Positions 50,193 to 59,846 are shown, numbered from the stretch's first letter. The stretch is DNA of 64,000 bases from UBA1876 sp964515395 (GCA_964515395.1 CAZERC010000002.1:1-64000); one strand, 5' to 3'. Notes: generated by a model not told the origin, from the sequence alone. Made by a program: numbers and translations.

Positions 50193-50889
50193 CATCAAAG
50201 ATCTCCATGTCCATTACGGTGGAATACACGCCTTGAAGGGCATTTCACTTGAGGTCCCCAGGGGGAAAATCGTCACCCTCATTGGAGCGAATGGAGCAGG
50301 GAAAAGCACGACTCTGCGGACCATTGCCGGACTCGTGCGCAAAACAAAGGGTGAAATCCTGTATGAAGGGAAATCCCTCGAAGGGTTGCTCCCCGAGGAC
50401 GTGGTCAAGGCCGGTATCATCATGGGCCCCGAAGGAAGAAGAATCTTCCCCCACCTCAGCGTTCTCGACAATCTCATGTTGGGTGCCTACAGCAGAAACG
50501 ACAAAAAAGACATCGAAAGGGACCTGCAATGGGTCTACGAACTTTTTCCAAGGTTGAAGGAGAGGCTTTGGCAAAAGGGCGGCACCCTGTCGGGGGGCGA
50601 GCAACAGATGCTCGCAGTCGGAAGGGCGCTTATGAGCTCTCCAAAACTGGTCATGCTTGACGAGCCATCCCTGGGGCTTGCCCCCCTCCTGGTCAAAGAA
50701 GTCTTTGAGATTATCGAAACCATAAACCAGCAGGGGAAAACGGTACTTCTCGTCGAGCAGAATGCCTTTGCGTCGCTCAGGATTGCACATTACGCCTATG
50801 TCCTCGAGGTTGGCCAGATCGTTCTTGAGGGAAACGGACAGGATCTCTTGAAAGACAAGAGAGTGCAGGAAGCTTACCTGGGAGGTTGA
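50185..50889 (+). CDS. livF: Branched-chain amino acid ABC transporter ATPase LivF
   Basis: The 234-residue second ATPase has Walker A GANGAGKSTT, signature LSGGEQQMLAVGRALM, Walker B VMLDEPSLGLAP and switch region VLLVEQNAFASLRIAHYAYVLE. It forms a heterodimer with LivG. Last gene of the liv operon. The following 79 bases before pgsA show no strong terminator. Confidence 0.94.
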   Translation: MLSIKDLHVHYGGIHALKGISLEVPRGKIVTLIGANGAGKSTTLRTIAGLVRKTKGEILYEGKSLEGLLPEDVVKAGIIMGPEGRRIFPHLSVLDNLMLGAYSRNDKKDIERDLQWVYELFPRLKERLWQKGGTLSGGEQQMLAVGRALMSSPKLVMLDEPSLGLAPLLVKEVFEIIETINQQGKTVLLVEQNAFASLRIAHYAYVLEVGQIVLEGNGQDLLKDKRVQEAYLGG

Positions 50890-50968
50890 CGGCAAGCATC
50901 ATTGGCACAAAACCCGCCGTCGGAAACGGCGAACCGGCTGGACAGCAGGCTGGAAGGAGTGTATCTCC

Positions 50969-51544
50969 ATGACGGCATTGAATCTTCCGAACCTTTTGAG
51001 TCTGTCAAGGGTTTTTCTGGCGCCCCTCGTCATGGTGTTCCTGACGTTGCGCGCCCAGTTCGGAAGCTTTCTCGGCCTGCCCTTCGGAGATCTTTTGGCG
51101 GGTGTCGTTTTCATCCTTGCCGCGGCCACTGACACGGTGGACGGGTACATTGCCCGGAAACATGGCATGGTGACGAATTTCGGAAAACTCGTGGATCCCC
51201 TTGCGGACAAGATCCTGGTAACGGCCGTACTTGTCTCATTGGTGCAGTTGCAGAGATTGCCTGCCTGGATCGTGGTTGTCATCGTATCGAGGGAATTCTT
51301 TGTTACCGGCCTCAGAATGGTTGCCGTTTCGGAGGGCGTGGTCATCGCCGCGTCGTCCTGGGGGAAGGCTAAAACAGTCATCCAGATCGTCGCCATTTTG
51401 CTGGTGATTTTCGACCTGCCTGGCGGACTTTTTGCCATGTGGACAGCCATGATCGTTACTGTCGCTTCAGGGATGGACTACTTCCTGAAGGGGAAAAACC
51501 TTTTCATCGAGGACGGTGTTTCCAAAACGAGACGCAGGCATTAG
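50969..51544 (+). CDS. pgsA: CDP-diacylglycerol--glycerol-3-phosphate 3-phosphatidyltransferase
   Basis: PgsA makes phosphatidylglycerophosphate at the inner membrane. The 191-residue protein has several transmembrane segments and the CDP-alcohol phosphotransferase motif split across DTVDGYIARKHGMVTNFGK and LVDPLADK (D-x2-D-G-x2-A-R-x8-G-x3-D-x3-D). AAGGAG precedes ATG 50969. The relative closeness to livF suggests read-through, without functional connection. Other CDP-alcohol transferases are possible, but the LNLPNLLSLSR start favours PgsA. Confidence 0.9.
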   Translation: MTALNLPNLLSLSRVFLAPLVMVFLTLRAQFGSFLGLPFGDLLAGVVFILAAATDTVDGYIARKHGMVTNFGKLVDPLADKILVTAVLVSLVQLQRLPAWIVVVIVSREFFVTGLRMVAVSEGVVIAASSWGKAKTVIQIVAILLVIFDLPGGLFAMWTAMIVTVASGMDYFLKGKNLFIEDGVSKTRRRH

Positions 51545-51651
51545 CCTGCAATGGTCAATGATATAATTCTGGATGTTCACAGTCCAGGCACCGGTTGAGC
51601 TTGCTGCTGTGAAAGTCGAGATGAAGAAGAGTATCAGGGGAGGATTCGCAC

Positions 51652-53046
51652 ATGGTTTCTCCAATGCAGCCTGAGCCGTTCAGAATACGGATGGTGGAGC
51701 CCGTCAGGGTTCCAGACGTGCAGGAGCGGGAGGAGGCTTTGAAACGCGCCAGTTTCAATATGTTCGGTCTTGCCTCGAAGGAGATCTACATCGATCTTCT
51801 CACAGACTCGGGAACAGGTGCAATGAGCAAATACCAGTGGGCGGCCCTTTTGTGCGGTGACGAAGCCTATGCAGGGGCTGACAGCTATTATGCTCTCAAG
51901 GATGCCGTCAAGGAAGTTCTGGGGTTCGACTACGTCATCCCGACACACCAGGGACGGGCCGCCGAGAACGTGACCTTCGGTACGCTGCTCAAGCCGGGTG
52001 ACAAGGTCCCTTTCAACATGCCCTTCGATACAACCCGGGCGCACGTGTTCAATGCCGGTGCGGAACCCGTCGATTGCGTGATTGATGAGGCCTTTGATCC
52101 GGCAGCGGAACACCCGTTCAAGGGAAATGTCGATACAAACAAGCTTGAAGATGTCATTTCCCGTGAAGGCAAGGACCGGATTCCATTGATCATGGTGACG
52201 GTTACCAACAATTCGGGTGGAGGGCAACCGGTCAGCCTGAAAAATCTCAGGGCCGTCTCGAAAATCGCCCGGCAATACGGCATCCCGCTTTTCCTGGACG
52301 CGGCCCGCCTGGCGGAAAACGCGTATTTTATCAAAATCAGGGAAGCTGAATGTGCTTCGATGTCTGTGAAGGAAATCCTGCGGGCCATGATGGACACCGC
52401 CGATGCCATTGCGGTTTCCTGTAAAAAAGACCCTCTTGTGAACATCGGTGGCATGATCTGCTGCAGGACAGAAGAGATGTACCACAAGCTTCTCCCGCGG
52501 GTCATCCTGTTTGAAGGTTTCGCAACCTATGGCGGGCTTGCCGGAAGGGATCTTGAAGCGCTTGCGGTGGGCCTGAAGGAAATGACAGACGAAGCCTATC
52601 TGAGCCACAGGGTAGGGCAGATCAGGCATCTGGCCGATCTCCTCGACGCCGAGGGAGTTCCGATCGTCAAACCTGCAGGGGGACATGCGGTTTTTGTCGA
52701 TGCCGCGGCGTTCTTCCCGCATATTCCGCAAATGAAATATCCTGCAGACGTGCTTTCCGTCGAGGTCTACAGGGAAGGGGCCATCAGAGGTATTGGTCTG
52801 GGTGCCCTTGCATTTGCCACAGAGGACGAAAGCACGGGAAAGGTTGAACCACCGAAACTTGAACTTTACAGGCTTGCAATTAACAGGCGGACCTACACCA
52901 ACAGCCACATCGAGTATGTGGCATCGAAGATTGTGGATGTCTACAAACGCAGGAACCAGGTCGACTTTGGACTGGAGGTCGTGGAGGCCCCGGCGGTCAA
53001 GGGGCTCAAGCATTTTCTTGCAAAGCTGCACCCCGTTTCACTCTAG
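51652..53046 (+). CDS. Tryptophanase-type beta-eliminating lyase
   Basis: This PLP enzyme of 464 residues splits an aromatic amino acid into its ring compound, pyruvate and ammonia. Shared tryptophanase/tyrosine phenol-lyase segments are IYIDLLTDSGTGAMS, GDEAYAGADSYYAL, IPTHQGRAAEN, FLDAARLAENAYFIK and, around the PLP lysine (about residue 259), CKKDPLVNIGG. In tyrosine phenol-lyase a key arginine follows in RSMERG. Here the aligned stretch is IRGIGLG, so tryptophanase (indole release) is the better guess. AGGGGAGG precedes ATG 51652. No TnaC-like leader was seen in the 107-base upstream gap. Confidence 0.87.
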   Translation: MVSPMQPEPFRIRMVEPVRVPDVQEREEALKRASFNMFGLASKEIYIDLLTDSGTGAMSKYQWAALLCGDEAYAGADSYYALKDAVKEVLGFDYVIPTHQGRAAENVTFGTLLKPGDKVPFNMPFDTTRAHVFNAGAEPVDCVIDEAFDPAAEHPFKGNVDTNKLEDVISREGKDRIPLIMVTVTNNSGGGQPVSLKNLRAVSKIARQYGIPLFLDAARLAENAYFIKIREAECASMSVKEILRAMMDTADAIAVSCKKDPLVNIGGMICCRTEEMYHKLLPRVILFEGFATYGGLAGRDLEALAVGLKEMTDEAYLSHRVGQIRHLADLLDAEGVPIVKPAGGHAVFVDAAAFFPHIPQMKYPADVLSVEVYREGAIRGIGLGALAFATEDESTGKVEPPKLELYRLAINRRTYTNSHIEYVASKIVDVYKRRNQVDFGLEVVEAPAVKGLKHFLAKLHPVSL

Positions 53047-53057
53047 AAACCCGGCGA

Positions 53058-53090
53058 GGCGCGGAACCTTCTTCAGGTTCCGTGCCTTTT
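53058..53090 (+). terminator. Terminator after the lyase gene
   Basis: A 12-bp stem with one G-U pair (53058-53069 with 53075-53086) is followed by TTTT. The last two T of the tail form the start of the secA -35 box. Confidence 0.75.
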
Positions 53091-53117
53091 GACGGTACAA
53101 ACCGTCGAGCATATAAT
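53089..53117 (+). promoter_or_regulatory. secA promoter
   Basis: TTGACG (53089-53094) and TATAAT (53112-53117) have a 17-base spacer. The secA ATG is 51 bases downstream of the -10. Confidence 0.85.
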
Positions 53118-53168
53118 CAAAATTTGAATCCCCTTCAGGCTTCCCCATCCTTGATAGAGGTGAACCCA

Positions 53169-55856
53169 ATGCTGGAAAGCATCAAGAAAAAACTTGGACT
53201 CGACAAAAACGAGCGTTTGCTCAGGCGGTACGCAAAGACCGTGGAAGCGATCAACGCTCTTGAGCCGCAAATGCGGGAATACAGCGACGAAGACCTCGCC
53301 GCGTTTGGAAAGATCTTCAGGGATAGAGCAGATTCGGGTGAAAACCTCGATGCCATGCTTCCCGAAGTATTCGCAGCAGTCAGGGAGGTCTCGCGGCGCA
53401 CCACGGGGTTGCGGCATTTCGACGTGCAGCTCATGGGAGGCATAGCCCTCCACGAAGGGAAAATCGCCGAGATGAAAACCGGCGAGGGGAAAACGCTCGT
53501 CGCTACACTTGCCGTGATCTTGAATGCTTTGAAAGGTCGAGGCGTGCACCTGGTAACCGTCAACGACTACCTGGCGAAGCGTGACGCCGAATGGATGGGT
53601 CCCATTTACCGGTTTCTCGGTCTCTCTGTGGGCGTTGTTTATGCATTCATGGACCAGGAGGAGCGTATCAAGGCCTACCAGGCGGATGTGACCTACGGGA
53701 CAAATACGGAATTCGGCTTCGACTATTTACGGGACAACATGGCTCTGAATGCCTCGCAGATAGTGCAGAGAGACCATGCGTATATCATTCTCGACGAAGT
53801 GGACTCCATCCTTATTGACGAGGCCAGGACGCCGCTGATTATTTCCGGACCGTCGGAGGACAACGTCGAGGTCTACAAGCGGGCCGATGAAGTGGCGAGG
53901 CAACTGAAACAGGACGTTGATTTCGAACTTGACGAAAAGGAACGCAACGTGGCGCTGACTGAAAAAGGCATAGCCACTTGTGAAAGGATCCTCGGCATTC
54001 CGCAGCTTTTTACCGAGTATCAGCATTCCGAACTGGGGCACCGTATTGTTCAGGCCCTCAAGGCCCGGCATTTGTTTGAAAAGGATGTCCATTATGTCAT
54101 AAAGGATGGCGAAATCGTCATCGTTGATGAATTTACGGGGCGGCTCATGTTCGGAAGGCGATATTCCGACGGACTCCATCAGGCGATCGAGGCCAAGGAA
54201 AAAGTGCAGGTCGGCAGGGAAAACCAGACCCTGGCGACCATTACGCTGCAGAATTACGTGAGAATGTATGACAAGGTTGCCGGAATGACCGGAACCGCAG
54301 CCACCGAAGAAGAGGAGTTCCAGGAGATTTACGGCCTTGAGGTCGTCGTAATCCCGACTCACAAGCCGATGGTCAGGGAAGATTTCCCCGATGCCATCTA
54401 CAGGACGAAAAAGGAAAAGTATGCCGCCGTTGCCGACGAGGTGGAGGAGACCTTCAACAACGGGCAGCCTGTGCTGATCGGGACCACGTCAATCGAAAGC
54501 TCCGAGCGTCTCAGCAAGATTCTGAAGGCCCGGAAAGTTCCACACAATGTGTTGAATGCCAAATATCATGAAAGGGAAGCCCAGATCGTCGCGCAGGCGG
54601 GCCGCCTTCAGGCGGTAACGGTTGCGACGAATATGGCGGGTCGGGGAACCGATATCGTGCTCGGCGGACATCCTGAATCTCTCGCGAAGGAAGAAGCCGC
54701 AAGAAAAGGGATCGACCCCGCCGAGGACCCGGAAAAATTCCGTAAAATCCTGGAGGAGAAGACAAATGCCTGCGAAGGGGAACACGAAAAGGTCGTAGAA
54801 CTCGGAGGGCTCAAGATTATCGGTACAGAGCGCCACGAGTCCCGACGCATCGACAATCAGCTCAGAGGACGAAGCGGTCGTCAGGGGGACCCGGGTTGCA
54901 GCAGGTTTTACCTTTCCCTTGAAGATGATCTCCTGCGGTTGTTCGGGTCCGACAAGATCGAGGGCATGATGGGCAAACTTGGCATGGAGGAAGGGGAATC
55001 CATCGAGCACGGCCTGTTGAATCGGGCTATAGAGTCGGCACAAAAGCGGGTTGAGCAGTATCATTTCGATATACGACGCCAGTTGCTGATGTACGACAAC
55101 GTCATGAACCAACAGAGGGAAGCCGTTTACGAAGAGCGCCGAAAGATTCTGACGGAGCCCGATGTCCTTGATTATGCCCGACAGATCGTCGATGATGCTG
55201 CCTCAGGCATTCTTGAAGGATGTTTCCCGGAGGGGGATGAGCCCCAAATCGAAACTGCCATGATCGCCATCAAGAGCACTTTCAGACCCGGGGACGAGAA
55301 AGTGCTTGAGGATGTCGAAACTCCGGAAGACGTCGAGGTTGCGGGAGAATCTCTCAAAAAGACGCTCAGGACAAGGCTTGATGAAAAATTCGATGGAATG
55401 GGCAAGGAAACCGCGAACGCCCTGGCCCGTTTTGTCATTCTTCATGTTCTCGACAGTGCCTGGAAGGAACACCTTCTTGCCATGGACGAGCTCAGGCGGG
55501 GAATTGGTCTTCGAGCCATAGGGCAGAAAGACCCGCTTCTGGAATACCAGTTCGAATCTTACAATCTGTTTCAGGAAATGATGAACAGGGTCAGAAGGAC
55601 CGTGGCCGAGTATCTGTTCAGGGTGTCTGTTGTAGAGGAGCGATCAAAGGCCGACAAGACGCGGCAGGTCGAACATTCGCACGAATCACCCTTGCTGGAC
55701 AGTTTGCAAAAGAAGGCAGCTCCCGATTCCGTGCAGGCCGGTCAGGGTACGGGAAAACCGCAACCTGTTCGAAAAGGTAAAAAAATCGGAAGAAATGACC
55801 CTTGTCCTTGTGGTAGCGGGAAAAAATACAAACACTGCTGTGGAAAAAATACATGA
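53169..55856 (+). CDS. secA: Preprotein translocase ATPase SecA
   Basis: SecA drives protein export through SecYEG. The 895-residue protein has Walker A EMKTGEGKTL (about residues 101-110), the DEAD-like VDSILIDEARTPLIISG, VTVATNMAGRGTDIVLGG and RGRSGRQGDPGCSRFYLS. It ends with the zinc-binding SEC-C motif GRNDPCPCGSGKKYKHCCG. ATG 53169 follows AGAGGTGA. An in-frame start at 53082 would lie inside the promoter. The stop overlaps the next gene's ATG. Confidence 0.97.
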   Translation: MLESIKKKLGLDKNERLLRRYAKTVEAINALEPQMREYSDEDLAAFGKIFRDRADSGENLDAMLPEVFAAVREVSRRTTGLRHFDVQLMGGIALHEGKIAEMKTGEGKTLVATLAVILNALKGRGVHLVTVNDYLAKRDAEWMGPIYRFLGLSVGVVYAFMDQEERIKAYQADVTYGTNTEFGFDYLRDNMALNASQIVQRDHAYIILDEVDSILIDEARTPLIISGPSEDNVEVYKRADEVARQLKQDVDFELDEKERNVALTEKGIATCERILGIPQLFTEYQHSELGHRIVQALKARHLFEKDVHYVIKDGEIVIVDEFTGRLMFGRRYSDGLHQAIEAKEKVQVGRENQTLATITLQNYVRMYDKVAGMTGTAATEEEEFQEIYGLEVVVIPTHKPMVREDFPDAIYRTKKEKYAAVADEVEETFNNGQPVLIGTTSIESSERLSKILKARKVPHNVLNAKYHEREAQIVAQAGRLQAVTVATNMAGRGTDIVLGGHPESLAKEEAARKGIDPAEDPEKFRKILEEKTNACEGEHEKVVELGGLKIIGTERHESRRIDNQLRGRSGRQGDPGCSRFYLSLEDDLLRLFGSDKIEGMMGKLGMEEGESIEHGLLNRAIESAQKRVEQYHFDIRRQLLMYDNVMNQQREAVYEERRKILTEPDVLDYARQIVDDAASGILEGCFPEGDEPQIETAMIAIKSTFRPGDEKVLEDVETPEDVEVAGESLKKTLRTRLDEKFDGMGKETANALARFVILHVLDSAWKEHLLAMDELRRGIGLRAIGQKDPLLEYQFESYNLFQEMMNRVRRTVAEYLFRVSVVEERSKADKTRQVEHSHESPLLDSLQKKAAPDSVQAGQGTGKPQPVRKGKKIGRNDPCPCGSGKKYKHCCGKNT

Positions 55857-57751
55857 GCTCGAAAGGCCAGCCGCACGAGGAAGGAATGATGAACGGAGTG
55901 ATGAGTCGGGAAAGAGGCATGATTCCGCGGTTCCTGTGTGCAACAGCGGTTTTTTTCTGTCTTTTTTTGATGGCGTCGGACACAGCCAAGGCGATGGATC
56001 CCGAAAAGGCCCTTCCGGAAATACTGAGAGAGGCCCCTTCAGTAAATATGTACACCGGACAAAACGGCGTCGTCCTCTTGCGTGACCTGCAGTACCGTTT
56101 GCGATCCGATGGTTTTATGGAGAAGACAACATACCTGGTTTTGGAGGAAATCCGTGGATTGTCGAAGACCTGGCAGGCCATTCCTGTCGTAGCTCCTCCG
56201 GGGGGCAGTTGCGAAATCCTCGAAGCCCGTCTCTATGACCGGAGGACATCATCACCGATGCTGTCAGTAAAACCTCCCAGGACTCGCGCGGAAGATGGAG
56301 AAGCCCTTGAAGTCCGGATTCCGAACAATCTGGATGGAAGGATCCTGGTCGTGGGCTTCCGGACAATCCACCCGACGCAGATGAACGTGGAGGACAGGGT
56401 CAATCTTGCGCTGGCCCTGCCGGTGTGGGAGCAGAAAATATCCGTGGAAGTTCCGTCAGGTCTTCCGCTTGTTTCAGTTGGCGGAGAGGGTGTGATACCG
56501 GACCTTGAACGGAATGGATCGACGGATATTTACCGATGGTCGTTTCTGGACACCCCGCCGAGAAAGTCCGAAGGGCTTTTCAAGGAACCCTCCAGGGTTC
56601 TGGTATTCAGTCTCACGAAGGGCGGCAGGATGGCCTTTGAGGCTGCCGCAAGTGAGGATCCCGGGTCTGCAATGCCGGTACCGGAAGAAGTCGACCGGTT
56701 GCTGTCTGAAGGACCTTCGGTGAAGACCGGCAAGAAAATCCTGGAATATTTTGCGGCTTCCAGAGCCATTTCGACGACATTGCCGGAAGATCATGTGCGA
56801 CCCGCAGCCGATATTTCCGCCCAGGGGCCCTGGTCCGTCTGGGAAGCATCGTTCCTTCTGAAAAACTGGATGGAAAATGCCGGCTGGGGGGTCGAAACCT
56901 TGTGGAAGCCTGCAGTCAGCCTGCAGGAAACCATACCTGCGACGAAAAAGATCTGGACCCGGCCGGTTCTGTACCTTGTTCCACCTTCCGGAAACGGATT
57001 TTATTATAGTGTGCAACAGCAGTCTCCGCCTGGAACGGTGCCGCCTTCACTTTGGGGGAGAACCCTTTACGGGCTGGAAGGGGGCACACTGTCGAAACGA
57101 ATTGTTCCGACGGGCGATGCCGGAGATCACAGGTTGACCGTGCGCTGGAAGCTCGAAATGGACGAAACGGGGGCTGCTTCAGGAGAATTTGAACTGAGGG
57201 TCAGGGGCGGATGGCTTCAGGCCCTTTGCGGAGGTCGTGCGCCGACGATGGACAATTTCCGGGAGCTTCTCGATAACGCCAGTTTCCCCAACACTCCGGA
57301 TATCCGGTGGCAAGAGGCGAACATCAGGAAAAGGAGCAACGGTTTCGATCTTGCCGTCACATTTCATGCAACTTCAGGCATTCTTTCCGGGGAAGACATC
57401 CTCATCAGGTGGCCCGTGGCCGTGTTTCCCTGGCAGCAAGATACTCTGACGGAGGTCAGTGAGGACATGTCGCTGAGGTTCCCCCTGGTCTTCGAGCAAA
57501 AAACCGTCATGAAGATTCCTGAGGGCTTTGACGTTTTGGCCCTTCCGGCCATGCATCCTTCAGAAAGACGGGGAATAACTCTCACGGAAAACATGGAACA
57601 CACCAGGAGGGGACGCACGATAAAAGGCGGATACAAGGTCGTGGTAAGCTCGGCAGGACTGGGACGGGACGGCTTCAGCGATTTCCGTTCCGTTACGAAC
57701 AGAACCATTGCCTGGACCGATATGACCATTCCGCTGCGAAAGACGCAATGA
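55853..57751 (+). CDS. Secreted DUF3857-like protein without a transglutaminase core
   Basis: The product is up to 632 residues, with a signal peptide around MIPRFLCATAVFFCLFLMAS. The first 200 mature residues resemble the DUF3857 beta domain (VVLLRDLQYRLRSDGFMEKT, then an ARLYDRRTSSPM-like stretch). In that family a transglutaminase-like domain usually follows, but no Cys-His-Asp pattern is obvious here. The last third is again beta-rich. It is presumably in the periplasm or outer envelope. Translation may couple to secA through ATGA at 55853; other ATGs at 55886, 55889, 55901 and 55919 could be the true start. Function unknown. Confidence 0.6.
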   Translation: MSSKGQPHEEGMMNGVMSRERGMIPRFLCATAVFFCLFLMASDTAKAMDPEKALPEILREAPSVNMYTGQNGVVLLRDLQYRLRSDGFMEKTTYLVLEEIRGLSKTWQAIPVVAPPGGSCEILEARLYDRRTSSPMLSVKPPRTRAEDGEALEVRIPNNLDGRILVVGFRTIHPTQMNVEDRVNLALALPVWEQKISVEVPSGLPLVSVGGEGVIPDLERNGSTDIYRWSFLDTPPRKSEGLFKEPSRVLVFSLTKGGRMAFEAAASEDPGSAMPVPEEVDRLLSEGPSVKTGKKILEYFAASRAISTTLPEDHVRPAADISAQGPWSVWEASFLLKNWMENAGWGVETLWKPAVSLQETIPATKKIWTRPVLYLVPPSGNGFYYSVQQQSPPGTVPPSLWGRTLYGLEGGTLSKRIVPTGDAGDHRLTVRWKLEMDETGAASGEFELRVRGGWLQALCGGRAPTMDNFRELLDNASFPNTPDIRWQEANIRKRSNGFDLAVTFHATSGILSGEDILIRWPVAVFPWQQDTLTEVSEDMSLRFPLVFEQKTVMKIPEGFDVLALPAMHPSERRGITLTENMEHTRRGRTIKGGYKVVVSSAGLGRDGFSDFRSVTNRTIAWTDMTIPLRKTQ

Positions 57752-57775
57752 ACCTGAAATGGGGTTGATGCAGTC

Positions 57776-59458
57776 ATGAAAAAGGACGTATCAGAAATTC
57801 TGAGGAACCTTGTTGCCGAGTCGCTGCAGCAGATTTCAGAAGAACAGGGGAAGCCTTTCGAGGAAGATCCCCTCGTGGAAATCGAAAGGCCCAAGCGGGA
57901 GGACCACGGGGACTGGGCGACAAATGCTGCCTTGCAGTGGGCCAGGTTTCTGGACATGAAGCCCAGGTCACTTGCCGAAAACATCGTGAGCCGTCTCGAG
58001 GAAAGCGAGTATCTCCAGGAAGTCAGGGTGGCAGGTCCCGGATTCATAAATTTTGTCCTGTCGAACAGGTGGATTTCTGACATGCTTTCACAGGTCATCG
58101 AAAGACAGGATGACTTCGGGCGGGTCGATGTGGGTCGAGGCAGGAAAGTCCAGGTTGAATTTGTGAGCGCCAACCCCACGGGACCGCTCCATGTCGGGCA
58201 TGGCCGCGGAGCAGCCGTGGGGGATATTTGCGCCAACATCCTTTCATTTGCAGGATGGGATGTACAGCGGGAATATTACATTAATGATGCGGGTCTGCAA
58301 ATGGAACTGCTGGGAAAGTCCGTCCAGTCCAGGTATTTCGAGATCTGCGGCAGCCCGGAGTCTGTTCCGTTCCCGGAAGATGGATACAAGGGAGCCTATC
58401 TGTATGAGCTTGCCGAGGAAATCCGCGAGACAGAAGGCGACAGGTTTCTTGAGGAAGACCCTCAAAAGAACCTTCCCTTTTTTACGGAATTTGCCGAGAA
58501 GAAGATTCTCGATGGCATCAAAGAGGATCTGGCTGCTTTCGGTGTGGAATTTGATGTCTGGTTCTCGGAAAAATCGCTTTATGAGGACAACGCCATGGAA
58601 AAGACCATCGAGACCCTCAAAAAGAACGGGTATGCCTATGATGCCGAGGGCGCAACATGGTTCAAGGCGACGGCCTTTTCAGACGACAAGGACAGGGTGC
58701 TGGTGCGAAGCAACGGCGTCCCGACATATTTCATGTCCGATGTGGTCTATCACAAGGACAAGTATGACAGGGGATTCGATCTCGTCATTGACGTCTGGGG
58801 AGCGGACCATCACGGGTATATTCCGAGGATGAAGGCAGCCGTCCAGGCCCTTGGCAGAAGGGCCGATGATCTTGAGGTCGTGCTCATCCAGTTTGTCAAC
58901 CTTTTGCGAGGCGGCGAACAGGTTTCCATGTCGACCCGTTCCGGTGAATTCGTCACCTTGCGGGAAGTTATTGACGAGGTCGGAGTCGATGCGACCCGCT
59001 ACTTTTTCGCCATGAGGCGCTCCGACAGTCATCTCGATTTTGATCTCGAGCTCGCCAAAAGCACTTCCACGGAAAACCCGGTGTATTACGTCCAGTATGC
59101 CCATGCACGGATCAACAGCATCTTCAGGGAGGCGGAATCAAGGGGCGCACCACGATTCCGGGATCCCGCGGGGGTTGATGTCTCGTTACTCAAGGAACCG
59201 GAGGAACTCGCGCTGATCAGGAAAATTTCAACCTTCCCCGAGGAGGTCAGGAAGGCGGCCGAAGAATTTGCACCACACCGGATTACCTTTTTCGTCTACG
59301 AACTGGCCAGCGCCTTTCACAGTTTTTACAATGCCCATCGGGTGCTGGGTGTCGGAGAAGATCTGGAAGCGGCACGCTTGTGCCTCACGGAGGCAACCAG
59401 GGTCGTTCTCTCGAAAGCCCTGGGACTTTTGGGGATAACGGCACCGGAGAGGATGTAG
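57776..59458 (+). CDS. argS: Arginyl-tRNA synthetase
   Basis: ArgS charges tRNA-Arg. The 560-residue class I enzyme has an N-terminal Add-1 domain, the HIGH-type motif NPTGPLHVGHGRGAAVGD, and the domain segment VWGADHHGYIPRMKAA. The KMSK-like loop is QVSMSTRSGEFVTL, and DALR-type anticodon-binding helices run to the end. Length is normal. It begins 25 bases after the previous gene and is followed closely by an FtsB-like gene. Confidence 0.96.
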   Translation: MKKDVSEILRNLVAESLQQISEEQGKPFEEDPLVEIERPKREDHGDWATNAALQWARFLDMKPRSLAENIVSRLEESEYLQEVRVAGPGFINFVLSNRWISDMLSQVIERQDDFGRVDVGRGRKVQVEFVSANPTGPLHVGHGRGAAVGDICANILSFAGWDVQREYYINDAGLQMELLGKSVQSRYFEICGSPESVPFPEDGYKGAYLYELAEEIRETEGDRFLEEDPQKNLPFFTEFAEKKILDGIKEDLAAFGVEFDVWFSEKSLYEDNAMEKTIETLKKNGYAYDAEGATWFKATAFSDDKDRVLVRSNGVPTYFMSDVVYHKDKYDRGFDLVIDVWGADHHGYIPRMKAAVQALGRRADDLEVVLIQFVNLLRGGEQVSMSTRSGEFVTLREVIDEVGVDATRYFFAMRRSDSHLDFDLELAKSTSTENPVYYVQYAHARINSIFREAESRGAPRFRDPAGVDVSLLKEPEELALIRKISTFPEEVRKAAEEFAPHRITFFVYELASAFHSFYNAHRVLGVGEDLEAARLCLTEATRVVLSKALGLLGITAPERM

Positions 59459-59461
59459 AAA

Positions 59462-59767
59462 ATGATCAGGTTGCGCTGGGTCGTCCTGCTTGCGGCGACT
59501 TTGTGCATCCTTGCGATAATCGGAACGGCATATGTCATGGAGATTCAAAAGATCCGGAGGCTTTCGGTGCTCGTGGACCGGCGTATGGATCGCCTGGTCC
59601 GGATGAGCAGGGAAATCCAGATTCTGGAAGACAAGATTCGATTTTACAATACGCCTGAGGGCATCGCCAGACTGGCGAGGGAACAGTTCAATCTGACCTT
59701 CCCGGGTGAAAAGATTTTCCGGATAGAGGTCGTATCAGGTGACCACTTGCCCGGCGAGAGCCCCTAG
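59462..59767 (+). CDS. FtsB/DivIC-like septum protein
   Basis: The 101-residue protein has one N-terminal transmembrane helix (about residues 6-26). A coiled coil follows (about 30-62), and then the family ending GIARLAREQFNLTFPGEKIFRIE. This is the layout of FtsB and DivIC, which link divisome proteins across the membrane. It starts three bases after argS. The promoter of the rpsF operon overlaps its last codons. Confidence 0.82.
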   Translation: MIRLRWVVLLAATLCILAIIGTAYVMEIQKIRRLSVLVDRRMDRLVRMSREIQILEDKIRFYNTPEGIARLAREQFNLTFPGEKIFRIEVVSGDHLPGESP

Positions 59768-59775
59768 CGTATAAT
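59747..59775 (+). promoter_or_regulatory. rpsF operon promoter
   Basis: TTGCCC (59747-59752) and TATAAT (59770-59775) with a 17-base spacer lie at the end of the upstream gene. Confidence 0.75.
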
Positions 59776-59778
59776 GTC

Positions 59779-59817
59779 CATTCGTATGTCCCTGTTCCTC
59801 CACGAATGCGGGAGGAG
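59779..59817 (+). promoter_or_regulatory. Possible S6/S18 autoregulatory leader
   Basis: Between promoter and rpsF, CATTCGT (59779-59785) can pair with ACGAATG (59802-59808). An alternative CCTCC...GGAGG pairing is also possible. S6:S18-binding leaders occur at this position in many bacteria; the consensus was not confirmed here. Confidence 0.3.
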
Positions 59818-59846
59818 CCAAAAGCCCAAAGGGAGGAGGTGAGATC

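Noticed and set aside
51545..51651. TnaC-type leader peptide before the lyase
   Set aside because: No short frame with a ribosome site and conserved Trp was found in the 107-base gap. TATAAT at 51562 lacks a good -35.
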